Source: a bacterium (GTDB lineage Bacteria > UBA9089 > JASEGY01). From it: a DNA stretch of 63,116 nt. A program made the translations under genes and the position numbers. Below the pieces are notes generated by a model, which was not told the DNA's origin, ran no database searches, and saw only the letters and a program-made list of their open reading frames with translations. Shown one piece after another: positions 45,497 to 54,221 of this stretch; position 1 is the first letter of the stretch, and every line of letters begins with the position of its first letter. The stretch is taken from the NCBI GenBank assembly GCA_040753085.1, contig JBFMHI010000004.1, forward strand, positions 1 through 63,116. Reading direction: 5' to 3'.

Positions 45497-47209
45497 ATGT
45501 TTACTATACTAAGATATCTTTTGGTTTGTTTATCGTTACTATTATTACCCCAATTGGCCGGGGCGGCGGCAATGGCTGTCTTGGATTTTGAGGATAAAAG
45601 TCCGGTTCCAAGCTTGACCGGCCAGGATGCAGTCAATCAACTCTTTACCGACCTTTTTCCAGCGGCCGGGATAACCTTGATTGACCGGCAGGTAGTCCAG
45701 CGGGTGGTGACGGCCCAAACTCAGAAGATTATGGGTGAACTCAGTCCGGAGATAGCCAATATCTTGGGCAAGATCCTGGAGGCAGACATCCTGGTTAAAG
45801 GAGATTATGAAGAAATCCGTGGGCCAGGGGGATCGAGTTCCTTCCTGATTAATGCCTCATTTATTGGCGCTGAAAGAGAAAATCTGGCCGGGATGGATAA
45901 ACGGATTCTGAACCTTTTTGAGGGCGCCTATGCCCTATCCGGCTTGATTGAACGGATAGTCAGCCCCTCAGAGGTAATTATTGACCTGGGGACCTATCAC
46001 GGCGTAAAGATTGGGTCGCCATTTACTGTCTTGCGGGCAGGAATAGAGATAGCTGAACTTCAGGTATCAAAGACCTACCGCTACCGTTCTGAAGCCATTG
46101 TGGTCACCAGGACAGCCGACCGCCTGATTCAAGGGGATCAGATCAGGAAGAGCTTGACTACCTTGGGGGAGCCGGTGGCTCCGCCTCACTCCCTTATTAT
46201 AACCTCTAATCCCTCGGCAGCCGAGGTTAAACTGGATGCCAGACTGGTGGGACTTAGCCCGCTCATTATTAAAAATCCTGAGATCAAGGCCTACGGACTG
46301 GAGCTTATCAAGGAAGGCTACGGCGGGCTTACCGGAAAGATCACCCTGCGGGTTCTACCGTCTGCCTTTTTAACCGTCTCATTGCTTATGGCCAGGATAG
46401 AAGAAGGCGCCCAGCCATTGATTGAGCCGGGTTCTCTCCTGGTAACTTCTCTGCCGTCCAATGCCAAGATTTATCTTCAGGGGGAACTAAAGGGCACCAC
46501 CCCGCTTCTCATTTCCAATCTTGCCCCGGCCTTATATGAACTTTCCCTGACCATGACCGGTTATGAAACAGCCGAAAGGAAAATAATTCTAAAAACCGGA
46601 GAAAAGTATGAACTTAATGTCCACCTTAACCCTATCCAGGCTATCCCTACCCTGCCCCCGGTGGCTAAAGAGGGACTCCCCTCACCCCGACTCCTTTCCA
46701 CCAACAAGCCTTACGTTCAGGAGAAAACCGCCTTGTTTGCCGGTCTCTCTTATCCGGGAGGGGTAATTGTTAACGTTGGTGTTTTGGATAAGTTAGAGTT
46801 GCGGGCTGAAGGATTTGGCATAGGGGCCAAATACCGTGTGGCCAGAGGCAATCGACTGGCCTTAGATTTGCTTTATTCTCTCCATAATATCCATCCTGAC
46901 CGTCGAGAAGAGTTACTCCAGGTGATGGCCTTATTGAACTATGAACTTGACACCCCAGTAGGTCTTTTTGATCTCTCTGGCGGGGCGGGGCTTCTTACCC
47001 TGGACAGGGATGAATTTGCAGGCTTCTTTGGTCTGGAAACCTACCTTACTTCTAAAGCCAAGCTGATCCTTGAATATAGCTATCCTGACGGTCCGGGATT
47101 TGGCTTGCAGTTTCCCTTGCGTAACAACTTGTGGTTTGATATTGGGGTGGCCCATGAGGAAGAGGAAGGCTGGCATCCGGAGGGGGGGGTATATTACAGT
47201 AGTGAATAA
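45497..47209 (+). CDS. Secreted CsgG-like/PEGA-domain envelope protein
   Basis: 570 residues. A signal peptide (LRYLLVCLSLLLLPQLAGAAA) precedes a CsgG-like first domain (MAVLDFEDKSPVPSL...LFTDLFPAAGITLIDRQVVQRV, LEADILVKGDYEEI). Two PEGA domains follow: LIITSNPSAAEVKLDARLVG (about 232-300) and LLVTSLPSNAKIYLQGELKG (about 315-380), then a C-terminal segment with alternating aromatic strands (ALFAGLSYPGGVIVNVGVL... GLETYLTSKAKLILEYSYPDGPG) that looks like an outer-membrane barrel or beta-sandwich. It starts the envelope cluster with two related proteins downstream. It has its own consensus promoter. Confidence 0.7.
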   Translation: MFTILRYLLVCLSLLLLPQLAGAAAMAVLDFEDKSPVPSLTGQDAVNQLFTDLFPAAGITLIDRQVVQRVVTAQTQKIMGELSPEIANILGKILEADILVKGDYEEIRGPGGSSSFLINASFIGAERENLAGMDKRILNLFEGAYALSGLIERIVSPSEVIIDLGTYHGVKIGSPFTVLRAGIEIAELQVSKTYRYRSEAIVVTRTADRLIQGDQIRKSLTTLGEPVAPPHSLIITSNPSAAEVKLDARLVGLSPLIIKNPEIKAYGLELIKEGYGGLTGKITLRVLPSAFLTVSLLMARIEEGAQPLIEPGSLLVTSLPSNAKIYLQGELKGTTPLLISNLAPALYELSLTMTGYETAERKIILKTGEKYELNVHLNPIQAIPTLPPVAKEGLPSPRLLSTNKPYVQEKTALFAGLSYPGGVIVNVGVLDKLELRAEGFGIGAKYRVARGNRLALDLLYSLHNIHPDRREELLQVMALLNYELDTPVGLFDLSGGAGLLTLDRDEFAGFFGLETYLTSKAKLILEYSYPDGPGFGLQFPLRNNLWFDIGVAHEEEEGWHPEGGVYYSSE

Positions 47210-47228
47210 TGAGATTCAAGGACTTAAG

Positions 47229-47262
47229 GCCGTAGGGGCACGTTGCCACGTGCCCCTACGGC
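47229..47262. terminator. Strong hairpin after the PEGA gene
   Basis: GCCGTAGGGGCACGT (47229-47243) pairs with ACGTGCCCCTACGGC (47248-47262), a 15-bp stem with a 4-base loop, no T-run after it. It uses the same GTAGGGGC word seen in family A interiors, so it may be a repeat rather than a terminator. Confidence 0.45.
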
Positions 47263-47398
47263 TTGGAACCCTTGACCCTTATCTGACTCTAAACCGGCCA
47301 GGAACTTAGGCCGTGTTGTATTAGTATCTGGGTGGCTGAGTAGTTACAAAGCACTAAACCTTGGAACTCGAAGCCCGAAACTTAACCTGGAGGAACCG

Positions 47399-48901
47399 AT
47401 GAAAATTGCCATAGTAGTGGCCTTGTTTTTAGGAGTGGCCTATTTACCTTCAATCCTGTTCCCTGACTTACAGAAGGAAAAAACACCGGCGACGGTCGAA
47501 GAGACTAAAAGAGATACAGACCACCCTATAGTCACGGAAATTGAGGAGACCGGAGAGGCAATAGAATCTGAGACGGAAGCCTTGATTACTGAGGCGGAAT
47601 TGGAAGAGCCAAGACAATTAGAGCCATCAATAGAGCCTCAGCCACTGGTCGTAGAGTCAGAGATGAGGGAACTAAAAAGAACGGCGGCGCCTGTTTTTAA
47701 GCCCGAAACCAAGGCGGCTGTGACTGAAGAGGTTGAAGCAGAACTTCCACCTGAGAAGGAGCTAAAAAGAGCGCCTGTGCCTGTTTTTAAGCCTGAAACC
47801 GAGGCGGCTGTGACTGAAGAGGTTGAAGCAGAACTTCAACCTGAGAAGGAGCTAAAAAGAGCGCCTGTGCCTGTTTTTAAGCCTGAAACCGAGGCGGCTG
47901 TGACTGAGGAGGTTGAAGCAGAACTTCCATCTGAGAAGGAGCTAAAAAGAGAACCGGCGCCTGTTCTTGAGCCTCAAGAAATAGAGGCTACTGAGACCGA
48001 AGAGCTTAAAGTAGAACTTCAAGCTAAGAGGAAGATACCTGAAGAGGCAGAGGATACCAGAGCGATCTCTTTACCTACGGAGGCTATTGAGGTAGAGCTT
48101 ATCCCTTCTCCGTCTCCCCCAAAGGCCCTTCCCCCTAAAAAAGAACCCGCCGTCGAAGAAAAAGAAAGAGTAATTGAGGTCTCCCCCTTGCCTGGACCTA
48201 CCCTGCCGGAAGTTGTCCCCGAGAGACGACTGGTGCTGGTCCTGTTCAGCCTGCCGGGCGATCCGGCCAATCTTGTCTTAAAACAATTAGGGCAGGGCTT
48301 GCGGGAGACTAATTTATTCAAGGTCGTTTCGCTTAATTTGCCACTTTTAGAAGAGAGCCTGATAGAGACCACCCGAAATATAGCTCATCTGGAGGGGGTT
48401 TCTATGAAAGAGGCCGTTGACATCTGGGGAGCAAACGTGGCTATCACTGGCAAGGTCGTAAGTAACACTTACTTCTCCTCGATGGTATTAAATGTTAAGC
48501 TCCTTAGACTCCCGGATGGCAAAGAACTATTGAGCAGAACGATCTTGACTTCCAGAGACAGGGTGGAATCAGAGATCGAAGCCCTGATAGAGGAGATAAA
48601 GGATCAATTTCCTATTCAACAGGGCCGGGTAATCCAGGTTGAAGGGGATTACATCATCCTCGATTTAGGTTATCTCCACGGCTTAAAGGAAGGGATGGAA
48701 CTATTAGTCTACCGGGTAGGGGGACTGCTCAAGGAATCAGCCCAAGGTTCTGCTTCGAGCGGTGAGATAATGGGAGCCAGAACAGAAGATGTAGCTATTA
48801 TTCGGGTAGACAAGGTTACTGACAAAAGCGCCCGGGCCAGCCTTCTGGAACTCTTTCCTGTCCAGGAAATTAAGGTTGGGGATCGGGTAATAAGCAGGTA
48901 A
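47399..48901 (+). CDS. Membrane-anchored protein with tandem acidic/Pro repeats and CsgG-like C-terminus
   Basis: 500 residues. One N-terminal membrane span (IAIVVALFLGVAYLPSILF) and a ~240-residue Glu/Pro-rich linker containing about 3.5 tandem copies of a 30-residue unit (ELKRAPVPVFKPETEAAVTEEVEAELPPEK, between about 47670 and 47990). The C-terminal ~230 residues (RLVLVLFSLPGDPANLVLKQLGQGL...DIWGANVAITGKVVS... QGRVIQVEGDYIILDLGYLHGLKEGMELLVYR) resemble CsgG or FlgT-like domains and share the 'DLGxxHGxKxG' phrase with the preceding PEGA protein. Likely an envelope protein that spans the periplasm by its linker; role unknown. Confidence 0.65.
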   Translation: MKIAIVVALFLGVAYLPSILFPDLQKEKTPATVEETKRDTDHPIVTEIEETGEAIESETEALITEAELEEPRQLEPSIEPQPLVVESEMRELKRTAAPVFKPETKAAVTEEVEAELPPEKELKRAPVPVFKPETEAAVTEEVEAELQPEKELKRAPVPVFKPETEAAVTEEVEAELPSEKELKREPAPVLEPQEIEATETEELKVELQAKRKIPEEAEDTRAISLPTEAIEVELIPSPSPPKALPPKKEPAVEEKERVIEVSPLPGPTLPEVVPERRLVLVLFSLPGDPANLVLKQLGQGLRETNLFKVVSLNLPLLEESLIETTRNIAHLEGVSMKEAVDIWGANVAITGKVVSNTYFSSMVLNVKLLRLPDGKELLSRTILTSRDRVESEIEALIEEIKDQFPIQQGRVIQVEGDYIILDLGYLHGLKEGMELLVYRVGGLLKESAQGSASSGEIMGARTEDVAIIRVDKVTDKSARASLLELFPVQEIKVGDRVISR

Positions 48902-48911
48902 GGGATTTCAG

Positions 48912-50219
48912 ATGGTAAGATGCTTTAACATGCGAACCACTCCTTTTGTTTGGCTATTTGGTCTACTTTTCATAATAACTGGCTGTGCTTATAGATATAG
49001 AGGAATAAGATTAGATGAGGCCGTAATTCCTAATTATGTCCCAGTTCTTTCTATGGGTCGATTAGGCAATGGCCAGGCCGAATTTGACCACCCTAATGGA
49101 TTGGCCATTGATAACAAGGGGAATCTTTATGTCACTGATATGGGTAATCATCGGGTGCAGGTCTTTGATCAGGCCGGTCGATTTAAGAATCTCTTTTATC
49201 GGGAAGGGGTGGGCGTAAGTTCTTTTAAGAGTCCGGCGGGGATCGCTGTTTTTAATCGTCGCCTTTATGTGGTGGATCGGGAAACAAATATATTAAGCGA
49301 ATTTACTCTTGAGGGGGGTTTTCTGACGGCCAGGCCCCACTTTGAGTGGGTAAAAGAGAAAGGCGGAGAGACGGGCCAGGAGCATTTTATCGGCCTTAAT
49401 AGCGTAACCGTGGATAAAGATGGCACCCTTTATGGTCTTGAAGGTGACCGGGCTATTACCTGTGATGGAAGACATATTTATTTAGCCAATATAGACCGGG
49501 TTCAGAAGCTGACCATTCCTGAACGGAAGGTCATTCTGGAATTCGGTCAATGGGGCAAGGCCCTGGGAGAATTTAGACTTCCCCAGGGGATTGCGGTTGG
49601 ACCTGAAGGAAAGATCTTTGTGGCCGATACCCTTAATAATCGCATTCAGATCTTTGATCGACATGGAAATTTCCTGGGTGTCATTGGCCAGTATGGCAAG
49701 GGAGCCGGAGAATTCTATCATCCCACCGGGGTTGGGGTAAATGATCAAGAAGAGGTCTGGGTAGCCGATTATGACAATCACCGTATCCAGAAGTTTATCC
49801 CCCGATTTAAGGTGGAAGTCCCGGCCGGCCTTGAGGGGCAAGACTCTGCTTATATCTACCATGAAGGCCGTCGGCTTCTGACCCTTAATCGTTATCATCA
49901 GGCCATTGCTTATTTCTCTCTGCTGGTTGAAGGAAGGGACGAATTGGCTGATAATGCCCAATTTTATATAGGCCAAGCCTGGCAGGGCCTCAAGGAATAC
50001 GAAGAGGCATTTTTAGCTTACGACCGCCTCATCCGAAACTACCCGGCTTCAGATAAGATAGCGGCGGCTTTACTCAGAAAAGGGGATATGGCCAGAGAGC
50101 TTGGCTTCCTCTCAGAGGCGAAGGAGGCTTATGAGCAGATTTTAACCCGGTTCCCCGGTGAGTATTTGCTCAGGGAGAGGGCTAAGCAGAGGCTTAAATT
50201 GCTGGGGGGAAGGCAATAG
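48912..50219 (+). CDS. NHL-repeat and TPR lipoprotein
   Basis: 435 residues. A lipoprotein signal (VWLFGLLFIITGCAY) with Cys25 leads to about five NHL beta-propeller blades: FDHPNGLAIDNKGNLYVTDMGNHRVQVFD, FKSPAGIAVFNRRLYVVD, FRLPQGIAVGPEGKIFVADTLNNRIQIFD and FYHPTGVGVNDQEEVWVADYDNHRIQKF. A TPR tail (NAQFYIGQAWQGLKEYEEAFLAYDRLIRNYPAS) follows, like YbgF. It sits third in the PEGA/CsgG-like cluster and is probably an envelope scaffold. ATG 48930 is an alternative start. Confidence 0.75.
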   Translation: MVRCFNMRTTPFVWLFGLLFIITGCAYRYRGIRLDEAVIPNYVPVLSMGRLGNGQAEFDHPNGLAIDNKGNLYVTDMGNHRVQVFDQAGRFKNLFYREGVGVSSFKSPAGIAVFNRRLYVVDRETNILSEFTLEGGFLTARPHFEWVKEKGGETGQEHFIGLNSVTVDKDGTLYGLEGDRAITCDGRHIYLANIDRVQKLTIPERKVILEFGQWGKALGEFRLPQGIAVGPEGKIFVADTLNNRIQIFDRHGNFLGVIGQYGKGAGEFYHPTGVGVNDQEEVWVADYDNHRIQKFIPRFKVEVPAGLEGQDSAYIYHEGRRLLTLNRYHQAIAYFSLLVEGRDELADNAQFYIGQAWQGLKEYEEAFLAYDRLIRNYPASDKIAAALLRKGDMARELGFLSEAKEAYEQILTRFPGEYLLRERAKQRLKLLGGRQ

Positions 50220-50318
50220 CCAAAAGGCAAAAGGCAATAGCCAATAGGCAACAGCCAATAGGCAATAGGCAACAGCCAATAGGCAAAAGCCAATAGCCAA
50301 TAGGCAACAGCCAATAGG
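50208..50318. repeat. CCAATAGGCAATAGC word repeat, with a family A right end
   Basis: About ten degenerate copies of CCAATAGGCAA follow the NHL gene, then TTTGGTCCC words, ending in CTGACTAGTTAC (right end at 50390), 14 bp before the PFK start. No left end found. Confidence 0.65.
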
Positions 50319-50404
50319 CAATAGTCTCTTTAGTCCCTTTGGTCCCTTTGGTCCCTTTAGTCCCTTTGGCTTTGGTGCTGACTAGTTACAGAAAGGAGTT
50401 AGAG

Positions 50405-51625
50405 ATGGAACTAAAAGGCAAAATAGTGGTAGCTCAGGGTGGCGGGCCTACCGCTGTGATCAACCAGAGCTTAGTGGGTGTGGTTCTTGAAGCCCGGAAG
50501 TTTCCCCAGGTAACCAAGATTTATGGGGCAGAACACGGTGTCCGGGGCATTGTTAATGAAGATTTCCTGGATTTAACCCAGGAGACAGGCCATAACCTGG
50601 AGCAGGTCGCCAGAACACCTGCCTCAGCCTTGCTGTCTACGCGGGATAAACCTGATGAGAAATATTGTGCGGAAATCTTCGAGGTCTTAAAAGCCCACGA
50701 GGTGCGGTATTTCTTTTATATTGGCGGCAATGATTCATCCGATACCGTCAGGATTGTCAATGAAGAAGCCAAAAAGGCCGACTATGAATTCAGGGCCATC
50801 CACATCCCCAAGACCATTGATAATGATCTGGTTTTGAATGACCATACGCCCGGCTATCCTTCTGCGGCCAGATTTGTGGCCGAGGCGTTTATCGGCGCTA
50901 ACCTTGACAACCGGGCATTACCCGGCGTTTATATCGCCGTAGTTATGGGCCGGCATGCGGGGTTCTTAACGGCCGCCTCAGCCATGGCTCAAAAATTTCC
51001 GGATGATGGACCGCATCTGATTTATTTACCCGAGGTTTCTTTTAATCTCGATAAATTCACCAGGGATGTCTCAGCGGTCTATGATAAGTACGGTCGATGT
51101 GTCATTGCTGTCTCAGAAGGCATACAGGACGAAGATAAGGTGCCGATTGCCGCTAAGCTTCAAGCCGTGGTGGAAAAAGATGACCACGGCAATGTCCAGT
51201 TATCAGGCAGCGGGGCCCTGGGAGACCTGTTAAGCGAGCATATTAAAAATACCACTAATATTAAAAGAATCCGCTCCGACACCTTTGGCTATCTGCAAAG
51301 GTCCTTTATGGCTTGTGTCAGTGAGGTGGACAGGCAGGAAGCCAGGGAAGTCGGCGAAAAGGCCGTTCAATATGCCTTATGGTATGATAAAGGCGGCTCA
51401 GTAACCATTCAGCGCACCGGTTCTTACGCCGTGGAATACGGATTTGTCCCTGTCTCGGAAATAGGCGGCAAGACGAGACATATGCCGGATGAGTTTATCG
51501 ATAGCCAGAGAAGTCATATCACAGAGGCCTTCAGAAATTACTTAAGGCCTTTGCTGGGGGCTGATTTTCCCCAGGCCTATAGAATTCGGGCTCCCCGGGT
51601 GGAGAAGATATTAAATAAGCGGTAA
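50405..51625 (+). CDS. PPi-type 6-phosphofructokinase
   Basis: 406 residues from ATG 50405 behind AAAGGAG. The nucleotide/PPi loop is VVAQGGGPTAVINQSL, the conserved catalytic Asp is in PKTIDNDL (the Lys here is the PPi-type marker), and the site GGNDSSDTVRIV carries a bulky residue where ATP-dependent enzymes have Gly. Together they favour pyrophosphate use, which makes the step reversible. Other motifs: MGRHAGFL and CVSEVDRQEA. It complements the lower-glycolysis genes of 21-27.5 kb, though it lies far from them. Confidence 0.88.
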   Translation: MELKGKIVVAQGGGPTAVINQSLVGVVLEARKFPQVTKIYGAEHGVRGIVNEDFLDLTQETGHNLEQVARTPASALLSTRDKPDEKYCAEIFEVLKAHEVRYFFYIGGNDSSDTVRIVNEEAKKADYEFRAIHIPKTIDNDLVLNDHTPGYPSAARFVAEAFIGANLDNRALPGVYIAVVMGRHAGFLTAASAMAQKFPDDGPHLIYLPEVSFNLDKFTRDVSAVYDKYGRCVIAVSEGIQDEDKVPIAAKLQAVVEKDDHGNVQLSGSGALGDLLSEHIKNTTNIKRIRSDTFGYLQRSFMACVSEVDRQEAREVGEKAVQYALWYDKGGSVTIQRTGSYAVEYGFVPVSEIGGKTRHMPDEFIDSQRSHITEAFRNYLRPLLGADFPQAYRIRAPRVEKILNKR

Positions 51626-51658
51626 GGTTTATTGTAACCGTTCACGGAGGTTAATCAA

Positions 51659-51982
51659 ATGATGACGACCCTTGAAAAAGTCAGACGGCTGGAACAATAT
51701 ATTGCTGTTGATAACTCGGCAGTTAACCCTGTACTGGATATGACCATTGATAAACTATTGGCACGTGAAATCGAACGGATGAGCGAACTTAAGGCACGCT
51801 TGGCAAAGCAGCTTTCAGAGTTTGAGGAACGCTATGCATTAAAGTCAGCAGATTTTTATAGACGTTATGAAAACGGCGAAATGGGTGATGCAATGGACTT
51901 TATTGAGTGGTCGTCTACTGTGGAAATGTTGGCAGCCACTGAAAGACGGCTATCATTGCTGGAGAGGTCATCTGTCTCGTGA
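51659..51982 (+). CDS. TumA-like antitoxin
   Basis: 107 residues, mostly helical: VRRLEQYIAVDNSAVNPVLDMTIDKLLAREIERMSELKARLAKQLSEFEERYALKSADFYRRYENGEMGDAMDFIEWSS. The phrase 'FEERY…SADFYRRYENGEMGDAMDFIEW' is shared in style with the antitoxin at 57716. Such proteins pair with DUF6516 (TumE) toxins encoded just downstream, as here with a 4-bp overlap. Preceded by GGAGG, and by a lone family A left end (GTAACCGTTCAC, 51634). Its toxin is frameshifted. Confidence 0.6.
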   Translation: MMTTLEKVRRLEQYIAVDNSAVNPVLDMTIDKLLAREIERMSELKARLAKQLSEFEERYALKSADFYRRYENGEMGDAMDFIEWSSTVEMLAATERRLSLLERSSVS

Positions 51983-52334
51983 ATCCAATCATTAGGCAAC
52001 ATTTTGACAGAGTTGAGGCTCGGCTTATCCAAAGTCCGGTCGTCGTTTCCTATCAGATATTAAGGCGAGAAATTACCACTTCTGATGGCAAATTGCGAAT
52101 CAAGGTGGCGCTAAGCGAGGGGGTAACGTCGAATTATTCGAGTATGTGGCTGAGTTAGGCGGGCGTATGCACTTGAAGAAATACAGTTTCCACTGGCAAG
52201 ATGCTCAAGGAAAGTTGCAACGGCGTTGGGATAATGCACCGCACCATCCCAATTTGCCTAAGGCACCCCATCATATTCACAGCGAAGACAACTCGGTAAG
52301 GATAATAAGGTTGTTTTCGATTGCAAAAATATGA
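51979..52334 (+). pseudogene. DUF6516 (TumE-like) toxin with a poly-G frameshift
   Basis: GTG 51979 opens VNPIIRQHFDRVEARLIQSPVVVSYQILRREITTSDGKLRIKVALSEGV..., then the frame runs to a stop. Adding one G in the run GAGGGGGTAAC continues GGNVELFEYVAELGGRMHLKKYSFHWQDAQGKLQRRWDNAPHHPNLPKAPHHIHS, the DUF6516 core with its WDNAPHHP and HHIH signature. So one base is missing, or the assembly miscounted the G-run. The native C-terminus after HHIHSEDNSV is lost. Its antitoxin upstream is intact. Confidence 0.7.
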
Positions 52335-53347
52335 TTACCGATATTGAAGGGCTTAAGGCTTTAGCCCGGGAATACTGGGGGTCTCAGGCGCTTTTTGTCT
52401 CCCTTCGATTAGGCCTCTTTGAAGCCCTGGCCGAAAAGGCTTCTCCACCTTCAGAGATAGCTAAAAGGCTGCAACTTAATAAGGAGGCCTTGAAGCAAAT
52501 TCTTAACGCCCTGGTCGCTCTGGGATTGGTAGCTAAGGCCAATGAAAATTACACCCTCACCCCTTTAAGCCAACGCTGTCTGGTAAAAGAAGGTGATGCC
52601 TACCTGGGCCATTACATCCGGCATAACGAACACCTCCTTACTTACTGGCTCCACCTGGATGAGGCCGTCAGAACCGGCAAACCACCGGCTTTTAGAATGA
52701 CGGCTGATCAGTCGGATAATCCACAGAGACGGAGGATTTTTATCGAGGCGATGGAGGACCTGGGCCGCCTCTCAGCCCCTGAAATTTATCACGCCCTGGA
52801 TTTAACGCCTGCCTTGAATCTCCTCGATGTGGGTTCCGGACCAGCTACCCTGCCCCGATACTTTCTGAAACAAAATCCTGGCCTGAGGGTGACCATCATT
52901 GACCTGCCCCAAGTCATAGAAATAGCTAAGGAGAAGATCGCTCAGGATAAGCTGACCGGTCAAATAGCTATTCTGGCAGGGGATCTGAGGGAAATAGATT
53001 GGGGAAGCAGTGAGTTCGAGATCGTCCTTTTCTCCAACATTATTCACATGTACGACTCGGAGACTAACCGCCAACTGGTCAAAAAGGCCGCCCGTGCCCT
53101 GAAAGAAGGGGGAAGATTGGTCATCCACGATTATGTCCTGAGGCAAGAGGGAACAATGCCCTTAGAGGGAGCCCTCTTTTCTCTGAATATGCTTATCGGC
53201 ACGGCTGGCGGGAAAAGCTACCAGGAGGATGAGATTACCGCCTGGCTATCTGAAGCCGGCTTTAGCTCCCCTGAACGGATAGATTTAACTACCTCACACT
53301 CCCTTACGATTGGGGAAAAGTCTTCAGGAGTAGGGGAGTCTTATTAA
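52331..53347 (+). CDS. SAM-dependent O-methyltransferase-like protein
   Basis: 338 residues. An N-terminal winged-helix dimerisation domain (LFVSLRLGLFEALAEKASPPSEIAKRLQLNKEALKQILNALVALGLV) leads into the class I fold: LDVGSGPATLPRYFLKQNPG (SAM motif I, about 164-183), IIDLPQVIEIAKEKI, and VLFSNIIHMYDSETN. This matches the Methyltransf_2/TcmN-type small-molecule O-methyltransferases. It starts inside the last bases of the TumE relic with no strong ribosome site. Substrate unknown. Confidence 0.85.
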   Translation: MITDIEGLKALAREYWGSQALFVSLRLGLFEALAEKASPPSEIAKRLQLNKEALKQILNALVALGLVAKANENYTLTPLSQRCLVKEGDAYLGHYIRHNEHLLTYWLHLDEAVRTGKPPAFRMTADQSDNPQRRRIFIEAMEDLGRLSAPEIYHALDLTPALNLLDVGSGPATLPRYFLKQNPGLRVTIIDLPQVIEIAKEKIAQDKLTGQIAILAGDLREIDWGSSEFEIVLFSNIIHMYDSETNRQLVKKAARALKEGGRLVIHDYVLRQEGTMPLEGALFSLNMLIGTAGGKSYQEDEITAWLSEAGFSSPERIDLTTSHSLTIGEKSSGVGESY

Positions 53348-53353
53348 GATTAG

Positions 53354-53550
53354 GTAACTGTTCAGCCACTGATTAACACGGATTAGCACAGATAAATAAC
53401 AGAGGACAGAAGGCTGAGTTGTAGGGACAAGGCTTGTCCCTGTCCGTTCCGTAGGCGGACAATTGTCCCTACAACCTTAGTTGCAGGAAAATACGCCGTA
53501 GCGGGATTTTTCCGTGTTTCATCTGTGTGCATCCGTGGCTGAACGCTTAC
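53354..53550. mobile_element. Family A element, GGGACAGG type
   Basis: GTAACTGTTCAG / CTGAACGCTTAC; AAGATTAG on both sides (53346-53353, 53551-53558). 197 bp with the shared GGGACAAGGCTTG module. Confidence 0.95.
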
Positions 53551-53642
53551 AAGATTAGAACAGAGAAAGGAAGTCTCTATTGAAAAGGAGAAGCTTCAAG
53601 AGCAGACGGCTTAGGATATAGTCTGGGTAGGAGGTGATAATT

Positions 53643-54221
53643 ATGCCAGAGACTGCAACGATTTCTTCTCCACAACTAAAGCCTAAAGTGAGTCTGGAGG
53701 AATTCCGCAACCTGCCTGAAGGTCCGCCTGATTACGAATTTGAAGAAGGAGAGGTGATTCCATTGGCCCGGCCACACGGACGCCATCAGTTGCTGTTAAT
53801 TCGATTAGGCGCTGCTCTGGATGGCTATGTAACTCAGCGAAAGGCGGGTCGAATCTGGCCGGAAATTGATGTAGAATTGACCGAACAGAGGAGTTATGTC
53901 CCGGATTTGGTTTATTTGGCTCAGGAACATCTGGATCGGATGGGTAATGACGGTAAAATTCACGGCGCGCCTGATCTGGTCGTGGAAATAGGTTCACCAG
54001 GCACAGTCAGCCGTGACCGGGTGACAAAATTTAATACCTATCTTGAGGCTGGCGTTTCCTGGTACTGGATCATTGATCCTGAAGAATTGACCATTGAAGA
54101 ATATAACCGGCATGAGGATGGCTACTACTGGCGGACAAAGAGCATTGATGCGGATGACATCTTCCGGCCGGATTTGTTTCCGGGCCTGGAATTAAATCTA
54201 CAGAAAATGATGGAAGGATAG
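53643..54221 (+). CDS. Uma2 family endonuclease-like protein (DUF820)
   Basis: 192 residues from ATG 53643 behind AGGAGGTG. The PD-(D/E)XK core is EFEEGEVIPLARPHGRHQLLL, IWPEIDVELTEQRSYVPDLVYLAQ (Asp), and PDLVVEIGSPGTVSRDRVTKFNTYLEAGVSWYWIIDPEE (ExG...KxxxY). Uma2 proteins are very abundant in cyanobacteria and similar genomes and have no proven role. The gene ends one base before xerD, so the two may be cotranscribed. Confidence 0.85.
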   Translation: MPETATISSPQLKPKVSLEEFRNLPEGPPDYEFEEGEVIPLARPHGRHQLLLIRLGAALDGYVTQRKAGRIWPEIDVELTEQRSYVPDLVYLAQEHLDRMGNDGKIHGAPDLVVEIGSPGTVSRDRVTKFNTYLEAGVSWYWIIDPEELTIEEYNRHEDGYYWRTKSIDADDIFRPDLFPGLELNLQKMMEG

